From the NCBI GenBank assembly GCA_026119935.1, contig JALRMH010000006.1, forward strand, positions 1,071,707 to 1,135,706: a stretch of DNA of 64,000 nucleotides. Direction: 5' to 3'. Origin of the DNA: Endothia cerciana (lineage: Eukaryota; Ascomycota; Sordariomycetes; Diaporthales; Cryphonectriaceae). The first letter of the stretch is position 1; each line of letters opens with the position of its first letter. Of this stretch, positions 32,216 through 42,673 are shown piece after piece. Under the pieces are notes generated by a model, which saw only the letters and a program-made list of their open reading frames with translations, was not told the DNA's origin and ran no database searches. The position numbers and the translations under genes were made by a program.

Positions 32216-34531
32216 ATGGCAGACCAACCCATCTCCCTGAGGTGGTCGGCCTCTTACAATGTTGTCCCTTCTTCGGACCGTGCTGCCAGAGGCCTCGAAG
32301 GCGACAAGATCCGCCTACCACAATCAGCCCTCGAGAACCTCCTCTCCGAGTCTGCCAAACAGATGATCAACCTCGGCTCTGCCTACGATCCCTCAAATCC
32401 ATACATGCGATCTGCCCGACCCGAATACTCTGACAGCCTAGCCGGCTTCATCGGCCAATTGCCAAATCCCCTCATGTTCCGCCTTGTCAACCCCGCAAAT
32501 GGAAATATGGTCTACGCAGGAATACGTGAATTCTCTGCCGAAGAAGGGGACGTTGCATTGAGCCCATACCTCGTCGAGGCTCTGGATATCAAAGAGGCCG
32601 CCCGATTGAACGATGGCCCCACGGCACAGCAGGCTGTCGAATCGACCGAGACGAACGGATCTGCGGCCCAACCACAGATAAGAGCAGAGGCGGCGGTATT
32701 ACCAAAGGGCACATATGTGAGGCTACGGCCTCTGGAGGCCGGATATAACCCAGATGACTGGAAGGCGCTCCTGGAACGCCACATGCGCGGCGCATTCACC
32801 ACCTTGACCAAAGACACGGTGTTGTCGGTCCGCGGTGTAAAGGGCGAGACCTTCCAGTTCCTGGTTGACAAATTCGAACCCGAGGGCGACGGTATATGCG
32901 TCGTGGATACGGACCTACAGGTCGATATCGAGGCGCTGAACGAAGAGCAGGCACGGGAGACAGTGCGACAGATCACGGCCAAGGCGCAACGGGCGCCGGG
33001 AACTGCTGATGGGAGCTCAGCTGGAGGCACCATCGATATATGGAAGCCCGTGCAGGGTCAGGTGCTTGAGGGAGAATATGTTGACTACGAGCTCGGCTCG
33101 TGGGACAAGAGCCGGGACCTGGTGGTAGAGCTGAGCAGCATCCAGGATGGCGACGAGATCGACTTGTTTGTCAGTCCTCGGTCCGCTCGCTCTCGTGTTC
33201 CGCCGCGCGCCTCCGAGCACGTCTTCGGGGAGCTGTCGAGTCCGTCACAAGGGAGCAAGGGTATTGTTCTTTCTGCGCGGAACGCGGAACTAGACGGGGC
33301 GGATGGCCTGCGTATATCGGTTCACGGATACGCTTCGACAGACGAGATCCCCCCAACAGCACGGCCACGACCTTTCGTATTACGGGCGAGAGCTGCTCCA
33401 GATGATACGGTACCAGGTGCTGCAGGTGCTGCAGGTGATGCGGCAGAACATCCAGCAGACGAAGAACAGTGCAAGAATTGCCTGCAGTGGATACCGAAGA
33501 GGACCATGATGCTACACGAAAACTTCTGCCTACGGAACAATGTGGTTTGTCGCCACTGCAAGAATGTCTTCCAAAGACGGTCCTTGGAATGGCAGAACCA
33601 CTGGCATTGCGAGTTTGGTGACGGCTTCGGCAGCAGTGCTGTGAGCAAAGCCAAACACGACGCGATATTTCACACACCACACGCCTGCCCTAGCTGCGGG
33701 CCCGAGCAGACCTTCCCTTCCCTCCCGCTCCTCGCCCGTCATCGCACAACCGTATGCCCATCCAAACTCATCCTCTGCCAGTTCTGTCACCTCGAAGTGC
33801 CGCAGGAAGGCGACCCGGCCGACCCAGTCTCGGAGGCCGAGACGGCGATCACAGGTCTGACCCCCCACGAGCGGGTAGACGGTACCCGCACCACAGACTG
33901 CCACCTCTGCGGCAAGATCATCCGGCTTCGTGACATGCCAGCACATATGGCGAATCACGAGCTCGATAAGAAATACCGCGAGGCACCACTGATCTGCCGC
34001 GACAAGCTGTGCGGGCGTACTCTGTATGGTGTTGGGCCGAGGGGACAGGTAGGCGCGGGATTGCGTATGGGTCAGGGTCCCGGTAACGACCTGGGTCTCT
34101 GCTCCATCTGTTTCTCGCCGCTGTACGCCTCGATGCACGACCCCGAAGGGAAAGCCCTACGACGGAGGGTCGAGCGGCGCTACCTCACGCAGCTGATGTC
34201 GGGCTGCGGAAAGAGCTGGTGCGCGAACGAGTGGTGCAAAACGGGGCGGAAGAACATCGGTCTCGAGGCCAGGGCCGTGGGGGGCGGTGCGGCGGGGCTG
34301 ATGGCCGAGGTGAGGCCTCTCGTGGCGGACGCGGACGACAAGAGCAGGCCGATGTTCTTCTGCGTTGACGAGGGCGGGCAGAAGCGGCGGATGGTGGCGG
34401 ACGTGCTTGCCTCTGAGGGTGTCTGGGAGCTGGAGTGGTGTGTTGCTGCTGCCGAGTCTGAAGGGCCGAACGTGGATAAGGCGAGGGAGTGGCTGAGGAA
34501 TTGGGCGCCTGCCAGGGTCGCGACCATGTGA
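32216..34531 (+). CDS. UFD1-domain protein with zinc fingers and AZUL-like C-terminus
   Basis: Single exon, 771 aa. Residues about 1-230 form a UFD1-type double-psi barrel region (DKIRLPQSALENLL, PLMFRLVNPANGNMVYAGIREF, LPKGTYVRLRPLE, GEYVDYELGSW). A Cys/His-rich middle from about 418 (CKNCLQW...HENFC, CRHCKNVFQRR, CPSCG, CQFCHLEVP, CHLCGKIIRLRDMPAH) resembles TRAF-type zinc fingers. Near residues 652-675, RRYLTQLMSGCGKSWCANEWC resembles the AZUL zinc-binding domain of UBE3A-type ligases. Classical yeast Ufd1 is about 360 aa and lacks these extra parts, so this is the larger filamentous-fungal relative, not the Cdc48 cofactor itself. A role in ubiquitin/Cdc48-linked protein handling is inferred from the domains. 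Confidence 0.8.
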   Translation: MADQPISLRWSASYNVVPSSDRAARGLEGDKIRLPQSALENLLSESAKQMINLGSAYDPSNPYMRSARPEYSDSLAGFIGQLPNPLMFRLVNPANGNMVYAGIREFSAEEGDVALSPYLVEALDIKEAARLNDGPTAQQAVESTETNGSAAQPQIRAEAAVLPKGTYVRLRPLEAGYNPDDWKALLERHMRGAFTTLTKDTVLSVRGVKGETFQFLVDKFEPEGDGICVVDTDLQVDIEALNEEQARETVRQITAKAQRAPGTADGSSAGGTIDIWKPVQGQVLEGEYVDYELGSWDKSRDLVVELSSIQDGDEIDLFVSPRSARSRVPPRASEHVFGELSSPSQGSKGIVLSARNAELDGADGLRISVHGYASTDEIPPTARPRPFVLRARAAPDDTVPGAAGAAGDAAEHPADEEQCKNCLQWIPKRTMMLHENFCLRNNVVCRHCKNVFQRRSLEWQNHWHCEFGDGFGSSAVSKAKHDAIFHTPHACPSCGPEQTFPSLPLLARHRTTVCPSKLILCQFCHLEVPQEGDPADPVSEAETAITGLTPHERVDGTRTTDCHLCGKIIRLRDMPAHMANHELDKKYREAPLICRDKLCGRTLYGVGPRGQVGAGLRMGQGPGNDLGLCSICFSPLYASMHDPEGKALRRRVERRYLTQLMSGCGKSWCANEWCKTGRKNIGLEARAVGGGAAGLMAEVRPLVADADDKSRPMFFCVDEGGQKRRMVADVLASEGVWELEWCVAAAESEGPNVDKAREWLRNWAPARVATM

Positions 34532-34974
34532 GGATCTCATGCGCGGGAGGTAGACATAGAGATCGAGATGATACCCGAGAGCGTGTCACAAACCTGACAG
34601 GAATGCAAATTCCCTTGCTCCCATAGATGATCGCATAATCTGGAGCAGTACGACGGAGGCCTAGGCTGTCATCACCACGATAACTTCATTCAAGTTCGAG
34701 CAAGTGACTATCTTTCTTCATGAGGCGCTATGTAATGCGATGACCCGAGCGCACGGTTCTTGTGGGGAAAGCACAGGTCATTGCGGGGGGTTTCTCCTCT
34801 GCACCCGCCGACCAGGATCCTCAGAGAGCCGCAACGACCCTGGACGACAGGGGGTCAAAAAGGCTTCCAGAATACCTTATGCTCCCTTCCCTTGAAGGAC
34901 CAGCATCTCCAAAAGATTCTGTGAGCACAGCCAGAGCCAAACAACCCCCGCGGCCTCGCCCCGACACGCACAAG
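34532..34974. other. Intergenic region upstream of ARP6
   Basis: It separates two genes transcribed in the same direction. The in-frame open sequence upstream of the ARP6 ATG (from 34762) is not similar to actin-related proteins and is treated as 5' UTR. Confidence 0.5.
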
Positions 34975-36375
34975 ATGGCACCCAGGCGCTCCAAGCCAGC
35001 GCCCCCTCCGAGGCCCCCCCGCACCCTCGTCCTCGACAACGGCGCGCACACCATCAAGGCCGGCTTCGTGACCGCCGACTCCATCGACGAGCCGCGCGTG
35101 ATCCCCAACTGCATCGCGCGCGACCGTGCCCGGAAGACCTACGTCGCCTCGGACCTGGCCAGGTGCAAGGACTTTGGCGAGGTCTCGTTCCGGCGGCCGG
35201 TCGAGAAGGGCTACATCGTCAGCTGGGAGGCGCAGAAGGAGGTCTGGGACCACGAGTTCTTCGACAGGGACGCGCCGCAGGCCTGCGACCCCGCCGACAC
35301 GAGGCTGGTCCTGACCGAGCAGCCCAACGCCCTGCCCGCGCTGCAGGCGAACTGCGACCAGATGGCGTTTGAGGAGTTCGGGTTCGCGAGCTACTATAGG
35401 GGGATGGGTAACGAGCGGGCCTCCATTCTCCACACGCGAGGAAGACCCGGCCGCTAACCTGGCTCGCCAGCGCCCGCGTTCAATGCGTACGAGGACATCC
35501 AGACCACGTTCCGCACACCTGGACACGACAGCTCCTCTGCCCGGCTGCCCGTCGAGCTGATGCTCCTGGTCGATTCCGGCTACTCCTTCACCACCATCAC
35601 GCCCATCTTCCAGGGCCGGCCATTGCAGTCCGCCGTCCGCAGGCTCGACGTCGGCGGCAAGCTCCTCACGAACTACCTCACCCGGCTCCTCTCGCTACGA
35701 CACTACGACATGCGAAATGACACATACATAGTAAACGAGATCAAGGAGAAGACGTGCTACGTATCACTAGATTTCAAGGGCGACCTGGAGAAGACCTGGA
35801 AGGGCACGCGCGGCGAGAGAAGGGAGCCATACCTGACGGGGGCGGGGATAGCAAAGGACTACGTCCTCCCGGACTTCCACGCCCGCTCCGAGGGTATCGT
35901 CCGCGACTTCGACGCCACCTCCACCGCCAAGCAGCGCAAGCTCGCGGCGGCCGCCTCGAACGAGGACATCCTGACCCTGCGCAACGAGCGCTTCGTCATC
36001 CCCGAGATCCTCTTCAACCCCACCGACATCGGCATGCAGACGCCCGGCCTCGCCGACCTGATCTACCAGTCCCTGCAGGCCCTGCCCGTGGGGCTCTGGC
36101 CGGGCCTCCTGGCGAACGTCCTGGTGGTCGGCGGCAACACGCAGTTCGACGGGTTCATCCAGCGCCTTCAGCGGGAGATCGTCGCGCGCGTGCCGGACGA
36201 GTGCACCGTCAGGGTCGCCAGGCCCGCCAACTCGATATGTGCCACGTGGCGCGGCGCGGCCAACTTTGCGAGGCACGAGCACGTGGAGAGGCTGGCGGTC
36301 ACGAAACAGGAGTATGAGGAGAACGGCGCCGCGTGGGTCGCGAGGAAGTTCGCTGCGGGGCTCGGGGCGGATTGA
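34975..36375 (+). CDS. ARP6: Actin-related protein 6, SWR1 chromatin-remodelling complex
   Basis: Two exons, 34975-35407 and 35471-36375 (445 aa). The intron (gtaacg...gccag, with CTAAC) joins YYRGM to APAFNAYEDI in frame. Actin-fold landmarks: TLVLDNGAHTIKAGF at about 21-35 (phosphate loop 1), LMLLVDSGYSFTTITPIF (phosphate loop 2) and VLVVGGNTQFDGF (adenosine site). ARP6-specific features are CIARDRARKTYVASDL, TEQPNALPALQANCDQMAFE and the C-terminal WRGAANFA. Arp6 with Swc6 anchors the nucleosome-contact module of SWR1, which exchanges H2A for H2A.Z in the nucleus. The start at 34975 (MAPRRSKP) is chosen because it lies just before the conserved fold. GC content is very high in this gene. 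Confidence 0.94.
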
Positions 36376-37399
36376 GGTCGGAGGGCTCAGCCGGGATGAC
36401 GAAGATGACGGGCTCCGGCTGGCTGATGCCGCCAGGGGCCTAATGACCACTCTGATGAACGACCATGCGATTTGAGATACCCCATAGAGCATGAAACGCT
36501 CTATTCTTGTTCACGGTGCGCAGCACATCAAAGCGTGGCTTATGGGCGACATGCCTAGCTTCTTTACCATGGGCAGGGCTGTCTGTGGTCCAAGGCGGTG
36601 TTTGCACCGGCCATACTTACACTGGGCTCCCTTCCCTTGGTGTGTTTAACCAGCCGCCGGGATGTGGAAATTCCAAGCCTGCCCGTCCGCCTCTTGGCTG
36701 ATCCACTGCTCCTCAAAACTTAGCATACCGCCCATATCTGCCGTGCGGGCCAGTACCCCTCGTCTGTGCCTTGGAAGCCCGTGCTATACAGCCTTCGGCT
36801 GAAGGTTGTTGCTGGGTCTCTGGAAGGCCAAATAATGAACTCAAAGAAAACACCACGGGCTTGTATCGACTTGGGCTTGTTAGCCAGAACCCCCCCCCCC
36901 CCTTAAACAAAAGAATAAATGAAAACGAAAATGAAGGGAGATATAAAGGCGTTTCTACCCCACTATTACCGGAAGCGGCGTCTAAACTGTTCTTGTGTAT
37001 ATACATCTATCACTGGTCTTTCGACGGCTCCTGCTTCCATATTTGGCTGACTGTACTCTCTCAGTACTGGAACGCTACCATCTGCTCAAGATACCTGAGT
37101 AGGAAGTCGTCATCAATTATTCTGGTATTCAATAATGAAGGGTGCGGTGGGCTGGGGGGGGGTTGAGTCCCATTGTTGCCAAACATAGCTATTGATGGGA
37201 TACATAGCTATCATATTGGTGCTCAGAGGTCTTGGAGGTCCCGCGAGACATCTAGCACTTTAAAAACCCCGAGTCCATATTCCGGAAGTCGTTGCGCGAT
37301 TATCACCCCGTGTCCTTCTCACTCCTCCCCCGTTCAAGGTCTCAACTGGTCGTTGCTTGTCTGAGAACCCGAAGCTCGAGTGAGCTTCTTGCACTCACT
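36376..37399. other. Intergenic region with C and G homopolymer runs
   Basis: Gene-free. It contains a C run of about 14 at 36889-36902 and a G run near 37151-37160. It marks the change from the dense gene block to the region of damaged genes. Confidence 0.5.
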
Positions 37400-38731
37400 A
37401 TGTCGGAACGCCTTTTCTCGGCTTTCGCCCGGGAGAACGCTCGGGAAATGAACAATCACTATGATGAGGATGACTCCGAGGAGGAGGCCGTGTCTTCCTC
37501 CGGATTTGCAGGCCTGGGGGATGGGTAGTGAGATTCCGACTGGTCAGGAGACTCGGCTTCCTTTCTTCCCTGGAGGCTGGGCTGCTTTTCCTTGCCATGC
37601 CAGTGACGACGGTAATACCTCATACGAGTCTTCGCCGGCACCCTATTCCCCTGCACTCGAGATAGGTGAGCCGCATCCTGTACATGACGCCGCCGACCAG
37701 GCACCGACCGGGGAGTGGCGCATTCCGATGATCGACTCTGACCATACCAGGTACCTGTTTGTCAAGAATCTCTCGCGAGGGTAACCAGTCCGTCGCCGAG
37801 CTCTGCCGGCGGCTTGACGACGAGCAGCTCGTCGTGCGCAAGCGACCAAGTGTCCCCATCACCGCATCACGCGCCAGCCGCCCGGACCGAGAGTGCAAGA
37901 TCACCCAGGCGATCTATAGCCAGAAAGCCCGGCTGCCCCCGGACACCCCCGAGCCACCATTGTTCGCCGAGCTGCTGTCATTTGGCGACCTGCCTGCCGA
38001 GGGCGACGGCGACGGCCAGTCCCTGCTTCAAGGTAAGCTATTCGGCGAGAGTTTCTGGCGGTTTTGTGATGGAGGGCGGTAACCCTGAAGACCTCCTTAC
38101 CTTCCTGGCCAGGTTCAGGCAGCTCCCGGAGGCCCTCATCCTCCGCCTGCTCCGCCAGACGCTCTCCACCGTACAGTGGATGGACCGTGACGATATCTCC
38201 ATCTTCCACTGCGACCTCCACTGCAAGAATGTATTCCTGCGGTGGGAGGATGGTAAGTTGTGCCCCGCCCTCGGGGACTTTGGACATTCCCGACCGCCCC
38301 CCTCCCCCCCTAGAACCGCCATGTAACAACCGCAAGCTTTGGGCTGGGGCCCCACGCGCTCTCAGCCCCGAGAGGTTGGCACGGCTGTCCCCCCACCAAA
38401 CGACTACGTCGCCTTCAGAGACCCCGAGGGCCGGATGCCGGCGGACCTTGCCCACTTCGTGGAGTCCCTGCGCAGGATCCTCGAGGTGCTGGTCGACGCC
38501 GACGATCCTGACCGCCGCTACCAGCCGGTCTTTGACCTGCTTGGGCAGCTCCTGGACAAAGGCAGGGAGGACAGAGAGGGCGGCGAGCTGCCCGAGGATG
38601 AACGCCCGGCCCGCCCCGACATCGACCAGGAGATTGCACTAGCTGCGGCACTTGAGCAGCAGTTCTTGGATAACGGCGGCGCGGCTGAGGTCGGGGGGGG
38701 CCCTAGCGGTCTGGGCTCAGAACACGACTGA
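37400..38731 (+). pseudogene. Kinase-like gene broken by frameshifts
   Basis: A start (MSERLFSAFARENAR at 37400) opens an acidic N-terminus that stops at about 37527. Coding-like sequence then continues in other frames: a frame running up to WRIPMIDSDHTRYLFVKNLS (ends 37784); a second with CRRLDDEQLVVRKRP, a glycine-loop-adjacent segment with the likely kinase Lys (ends 38082); and a third with NPEDLLTFLARFRQLPEA, the catalytic loop FHCDLHCKNV and LGDFG (DFG motif), ending in a stop at 38324-38326. The same frame resumes to 38731 with an acidic C-terminal tail. The switches at about 37783 and 38081 both fall at GGTAACC strings after G-rich tracts. They are not explained by introns with correct phase. 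It resembles expanded protein-kinase-like families of plant-associated fungi. One-base sequence errors are possible, but several would be needed. Confidence 0.6.
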
Positions 38732-39711
38732 TCCCCTCCCGTCTCTCTCTCCCGACCGAGGAGGTAGCTCTCACTACCGGCAAGTGGTACCTGCAAGGAA
38801 GGGGCCCTTACGCCGTGGTCAATCTCCTTGACGATAACTCGGTGGAGGGCGGTGTGATGAGACTAATTGCTGTACGACAGGCCAGAAGCCACATTTAGAC
38901 CCCGACCATCGCCTCCCCACCCTCCCAATAGTCCTTCTTCGAACCCGACGGCCCTGACACGGCCTCTAATGATGGTGATGACATGTCGGCCAACGGCTAA
39001 GGCGAGGCTCATCTGCGCCCAACATTGGAAGTGGCGGAGAGCAGGAAGCTGAGTGACGAGATCCACCGAGGTTGCGGGCCGAGGGGCTGCGCAAGGTAGG
39101 GTTCCTCGGTGGTTGCCAGTGCAGCTTTGTGCAGTCGCCTACGCTGAACTGCTCAATCCCCTCGTCTTTCCCATGCCGTAGCCGGCTGAGGAGACCTGGG
39201 GTAGGCTTGAGATCACTCCTTCAGGTATTGTCACTCATGGATCAGAGCAAGTGCCCTTAAATTTTTATAGCCCATCAGTGTATCGTGAAAGTTCATAACG
39301 TGTAGCTAGATCCGCGAGAGCATACTGCTGGCCTGGCGGGGCATTAATCGGCGGAAAGGGGTTGAGCCACTCTTTTGGCACCACAAGCATGGTTTGTGTT
39401 TGTACTTGCGACCGAATGCTACGGAGACACTCCTTAGATTGCAAAAGCCCTCATGCCTAGCTGATGAGCTAATAGCTCCTCTTTCAGCTCCTTGAGTAAT
39501 GTGACGGCATTACAATATGGCCCGGGTTGGGTTTCAACCGTGATAAGCAGATTTAATGCCTTAATTTGCGATCTGCACCTGGCTGGACACCTACGCGGGA
39601 GCCGTTTGACATCCTGTCTATGAAAACTTGCCCTAGTAATGACGACTTTTAGTAAGCGACAACCTTAGTAAACGGGCGGGGGGGGGGGAGGGGGTGAATA
39701 ATTTCACGACT
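38732..39711. other. Gene-poor region with possible coding relic
   Basis: A plus-strand frame at about 38764-38898 reads TGKWYLQGRGPYAVVNLLDD, which looks protein-like but is not recognised and has no start. A G run of about 10 lies near 39679-39688. Nothing else is seen. Confidence 0.35.
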
Positions 39712-40739
39712 CTAGACAAAGGGTATTTCTGTCGTACCAAACTTCGGGTGCACCATCTCACCATCGACCCCAACGTCGACCCAGTGCTCGCGGGACCAGT
39801 TCTCTATGGCGGACCAGTCGACGCAAGTATGCGGCGTCGACCAGTTGGTCGTTGGCAACGGTGACAGCTCCGCCCATCGCATGGTCAAGAGTGTGGTGTC
39901 TCCCTGGCACATTATAGCTTGTTTGAGACGATCCAGACAATGCACTTTTGTTCGCCGAGACTTAGCTCTATATTCTCATCATAGCTCGAAGTATTTTTTG
40001 CTTTTTTCCCGAGTGGGCAGGTGGCAGGTTGGGCTCCCCTACTCGTGTGGTAGTGCTCTGCTTTGCGTTCGCTCTCCGTCATGCCCGGAAAGTAGTGTTC
40101 GAGATACGAGTGGTGGTGAAGACGCATCTGTAGTAAGCCCCAGCCGCCAGATGTCTTCTGTCTTTTATCTCTGTTCCTCCTTATGAGAACTCTCTCAATG
40201 ACTCTAGGCCCGAGCACCTACCAGACAATATAAATGGTGATACACCGTAAACATTCCAAAATACCCTCCACTGGTCAGGTGAACCGCCTCTGCCTCCCGA
40301 CCTAGACGAGATATCTCGTCGTCAGGAACCCTCACCTCGGCCCCTGAAGCCTGGATCAGCTCAAGTCATGGGAGTATGGGGTAGCGTTGCACACAGACAC
40401 TGGAGGAGCTCTTCCCAGTTCCCGTCAACCTGTTCGCCAGGTTCGCCAAAAAAGCGGGTGTTCTGCTTCGCCATGATCTTGGTAGTAGTACGGCTGATAT
40501 CTGATGGCATCTTGTGCGATGTTCGCAATCAGTTGAGGGCCTCGGGCACAATGAGGGTCGGACAGCCTCTGTGTGATGCTCCAGACCAGAAAAGTGTACG
40601 CAGAAAGACATCCCGACCAGGCGACCAGCATCAGCACACGCTTGCCTAATGTGGGCGGCTGTTTTGTAATACTGATGTTGACTTCGTCTTCGCAGAGACT
40701 GCCAGAATTGAGGCCGTCCGTGGACGAGTGAGGAGACAA
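39712..40739 (-). pseudogene. UstYa/DUF3328-family oxidase gene, disrupted
   Basis: Minus-strand coding pieces in the order expected of UstYa proteins. From 40739: a short cytosolic part, then one membrane segment (LMLVAWSGCLSAYTFLVW), then a lumenal segment. Near 40448-40453, a run of six A (T on the coding strand), the frame shifts by one into GEPGEQVDGNWEELL. A further junction near 40330-40385 leads to VRVPDDEISRLG and GYFGMFTVYHHLYCL, ending 40222. Clean introns follow at 40221-40128 and 40042-39945. The exons 40127-40043 and 39944-39712 encode HYFPGMTESE, the copper-type HxxHC motif as HTMHC split across the second intron, LDRLKQAIMC, and HTCVDW...IENWSREH. The first HxxHC is HHLYC, with Tyr replacing His. 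No ATG opens the N-terminal frame. UstYa proteins are oxidases that cyclise ribosomal peptides or modify other metabolites. The disruption suggests loss of function. Confidence 0.7.
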
Positions 40740-41777
40740 TAGCTTGGAATACTGTGTTCGATGTATCGCACCATACGTGGAGGTCTATGTTGAGCAGCCG
40801 ACAAAGGTTGGTGATGTGATATCGGAAGCTTTGGCAGATGAAAATAAGTTTGCCGGTTCATTCGAGGGAGACAAGGTTAAGAATCTTGGTAGCTCGGTCA
40901 TCGCCTGCTCACTTCAGTCACTTCGAGTCTCAAGAAGTCGGAGAGTCTCATTCACTAGGCCATCCTGAATCAAAAAGCTCAGGTGATGGCATTCCAGCCT
41001 GAATGTGATGCCCGACGAATATTCGGTCTAGATGCAACTCTCCATCGCCGAAGGCTTGCAGGCGGTCTTGGCTTTCTATACCAAAGCCTGAGCGCCGGCA
41101 ACCCGCAGCGAGGTTCACTCGTTTCCCTTCTTCTTGCTTACTTGCGTGATTTGAGACATAATTGGCCCTCCTGACACCCCTATTCTATCGAATTAGAAGA
41201 GGAAATTCACTACGAGGCTGTAGCCGGGCTTGGCGAATGTCAAACCGCATACGAGACATACGCCTAGTTGGAGCCTCGTAAGGTGAGATTAGCCGTTTGG
41301 ACAAGACTCTGCGTATACCCTGATGTTGCCAGCGATGAAGTCCTCGCCAGGCCCAAGACATTGGTCCTTAGCATGCATATTTCCTTCCACTCTGACTGCC
41401 ACCTCAGCATCAAGGAGAAAGGGCGGAGCTCGGCGTGGGTTGAAACCCAATAGCATCGGCTGTCGCTAATATCTGTGGTGATCTCGTGAGTTTGATGTCT
41501 CATCAGGCTAGAATTAGACTCGGAAGGATAGGCGGAAGCCAAGGATTTTCGTGCCAGAGACTGTGTCTGTCCAAGTATCACCCGAGGTACAGCAGCCGAC
41601 GGCTTGCATCAACAATCGCCGGAGCCCTTCGACTTTCATACTTATAAATATTGATTATTCGTCACAGGATACAGACATCCAAGGTGTCAATCATCATAAG
41701 TCTCGGCCACGGTTTCCCCACCAATAATCAAAATCACCGTTCATCAAAATCGGGCTCATTTCCCACCCGTCGTCAAA
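40740..41777. other. Divergent region between UstYa-like gene and secreted repeat protein
   Basis: About 1 kb that would hold both promoters. Short open frames on both strands lack motifs. No gene is supported. Confidence 0.45.
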
Positions 41778-42182
41778 ATGCAGCTGCATCTCATCCTGCT
41801 GGCCTCATTGCGCTTCCTTGGAACCCTGATGGCAGCGCCCACGAGTACGTATATCTTGCCTTAACGCGAGTACCTGTTGACCTTGTCAACTCAAGACGGG
41901 GCTGTGGTCGCCCGGGGGCATGACGCTACTTACGTGACCCCAGAGGCCCAGTGGAAGCGCGACCCTGATTCAGCCTCCTACGAGACCTACGCCCCCCCCC
42001 CCCTCCTGTGGCCGAATAGAAGCGCGGAACTGCATCTTACGAGACGCCTGTTGGGCCGCCGGATCATGCGCAGTAGGGTAGCGTCACGACTGGGCATACG
42101 ATTATTGCTGGCAGTTGACTCGTCGTGCTCTTACACAAGTGAGCTTGCGCACACATCAGGCAGCGAGGGGGGCTCGAGATGA
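41778..42182 (+). CDS. Small secreted Kex2-repeat protein, possible dikaritin-type RiPP precursor (damaged)
   Basis: Two exons, 41778-41844 and 41896-42182, give 117 aa in the sequence as it stands. The intron is gtacgt...caag. The N-terminus is a signal peptide (MQLHLILLASLRFLGTLMAAP). Exon 2 has imperfect repeats. An Arg-Gly precedes ATYVT (41925-41939). Lys-Arg at 41955-41960 precedes ASYET (41973-41987), and a Pro run follows. The Pro run is a tract of 12 C at 41992-42003. Beyond it the printed frame loses the repeat, but the frame shifted by one shows another Lys-Arg (42020-42025) and ASYET (42032-42046), after a TAG at 42017-42019. UstA-like precursors have this design: signal peptide, Kex2 sites, repeated Tyr-containing cores. 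It is divergent from a UstYa-like gene, the standard partner. The precursor function is inferred. An ordinary Kex2-processed secreted protein is the alternative. Confidence 0.5.
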
Positions 42183-42673
42183 TAAGGCTCGATTACTAGG
42201 CTGGTGTCTGTTCTTCGGGGATCATCCTATAGCCACACTCATTTACTGTTACTCTCCTTATACGGCATACCCGTGACTATGCCTTTGCAACCCGATGTTT
42301 GTGTCCCGGAAAATACAACCCCACAGACTGAAGTAGTCCTTAGAAAGCTGCGGCACTCGACACGGTTGTGAATGCTGTGCTGACTGGGCTCCCTTCCTTC
42401 CCCATCGCTTATTGCCGTGCTGTTGCGATCTTGATGGAGATTTTCACGGTACTTCTCCTATCCTAGGTGAGTGCGGTAGAATCATCTGAGCTGTAGGTTC
42501 GGGTGATAGCAGTCAGAGCGTATTATGGGAGGACTTCCATGCCAGTCTTGGCCGCAGGTATGAATGCTGAGAATATAATCCGAAAGCCCTTCTAGGAAGT
42601 ACTTTGTGGGTCTGACGGAGAATTGTAGACATCTTTCAATGTACTAAGATGGCAGAACTCGAGCAATAAGGCC
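42183..42673. other. Convergent intergenic region
   Basis: It separates the repeat-protein gene from the permease gene. No feature is supported. Confidence 0.5.
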
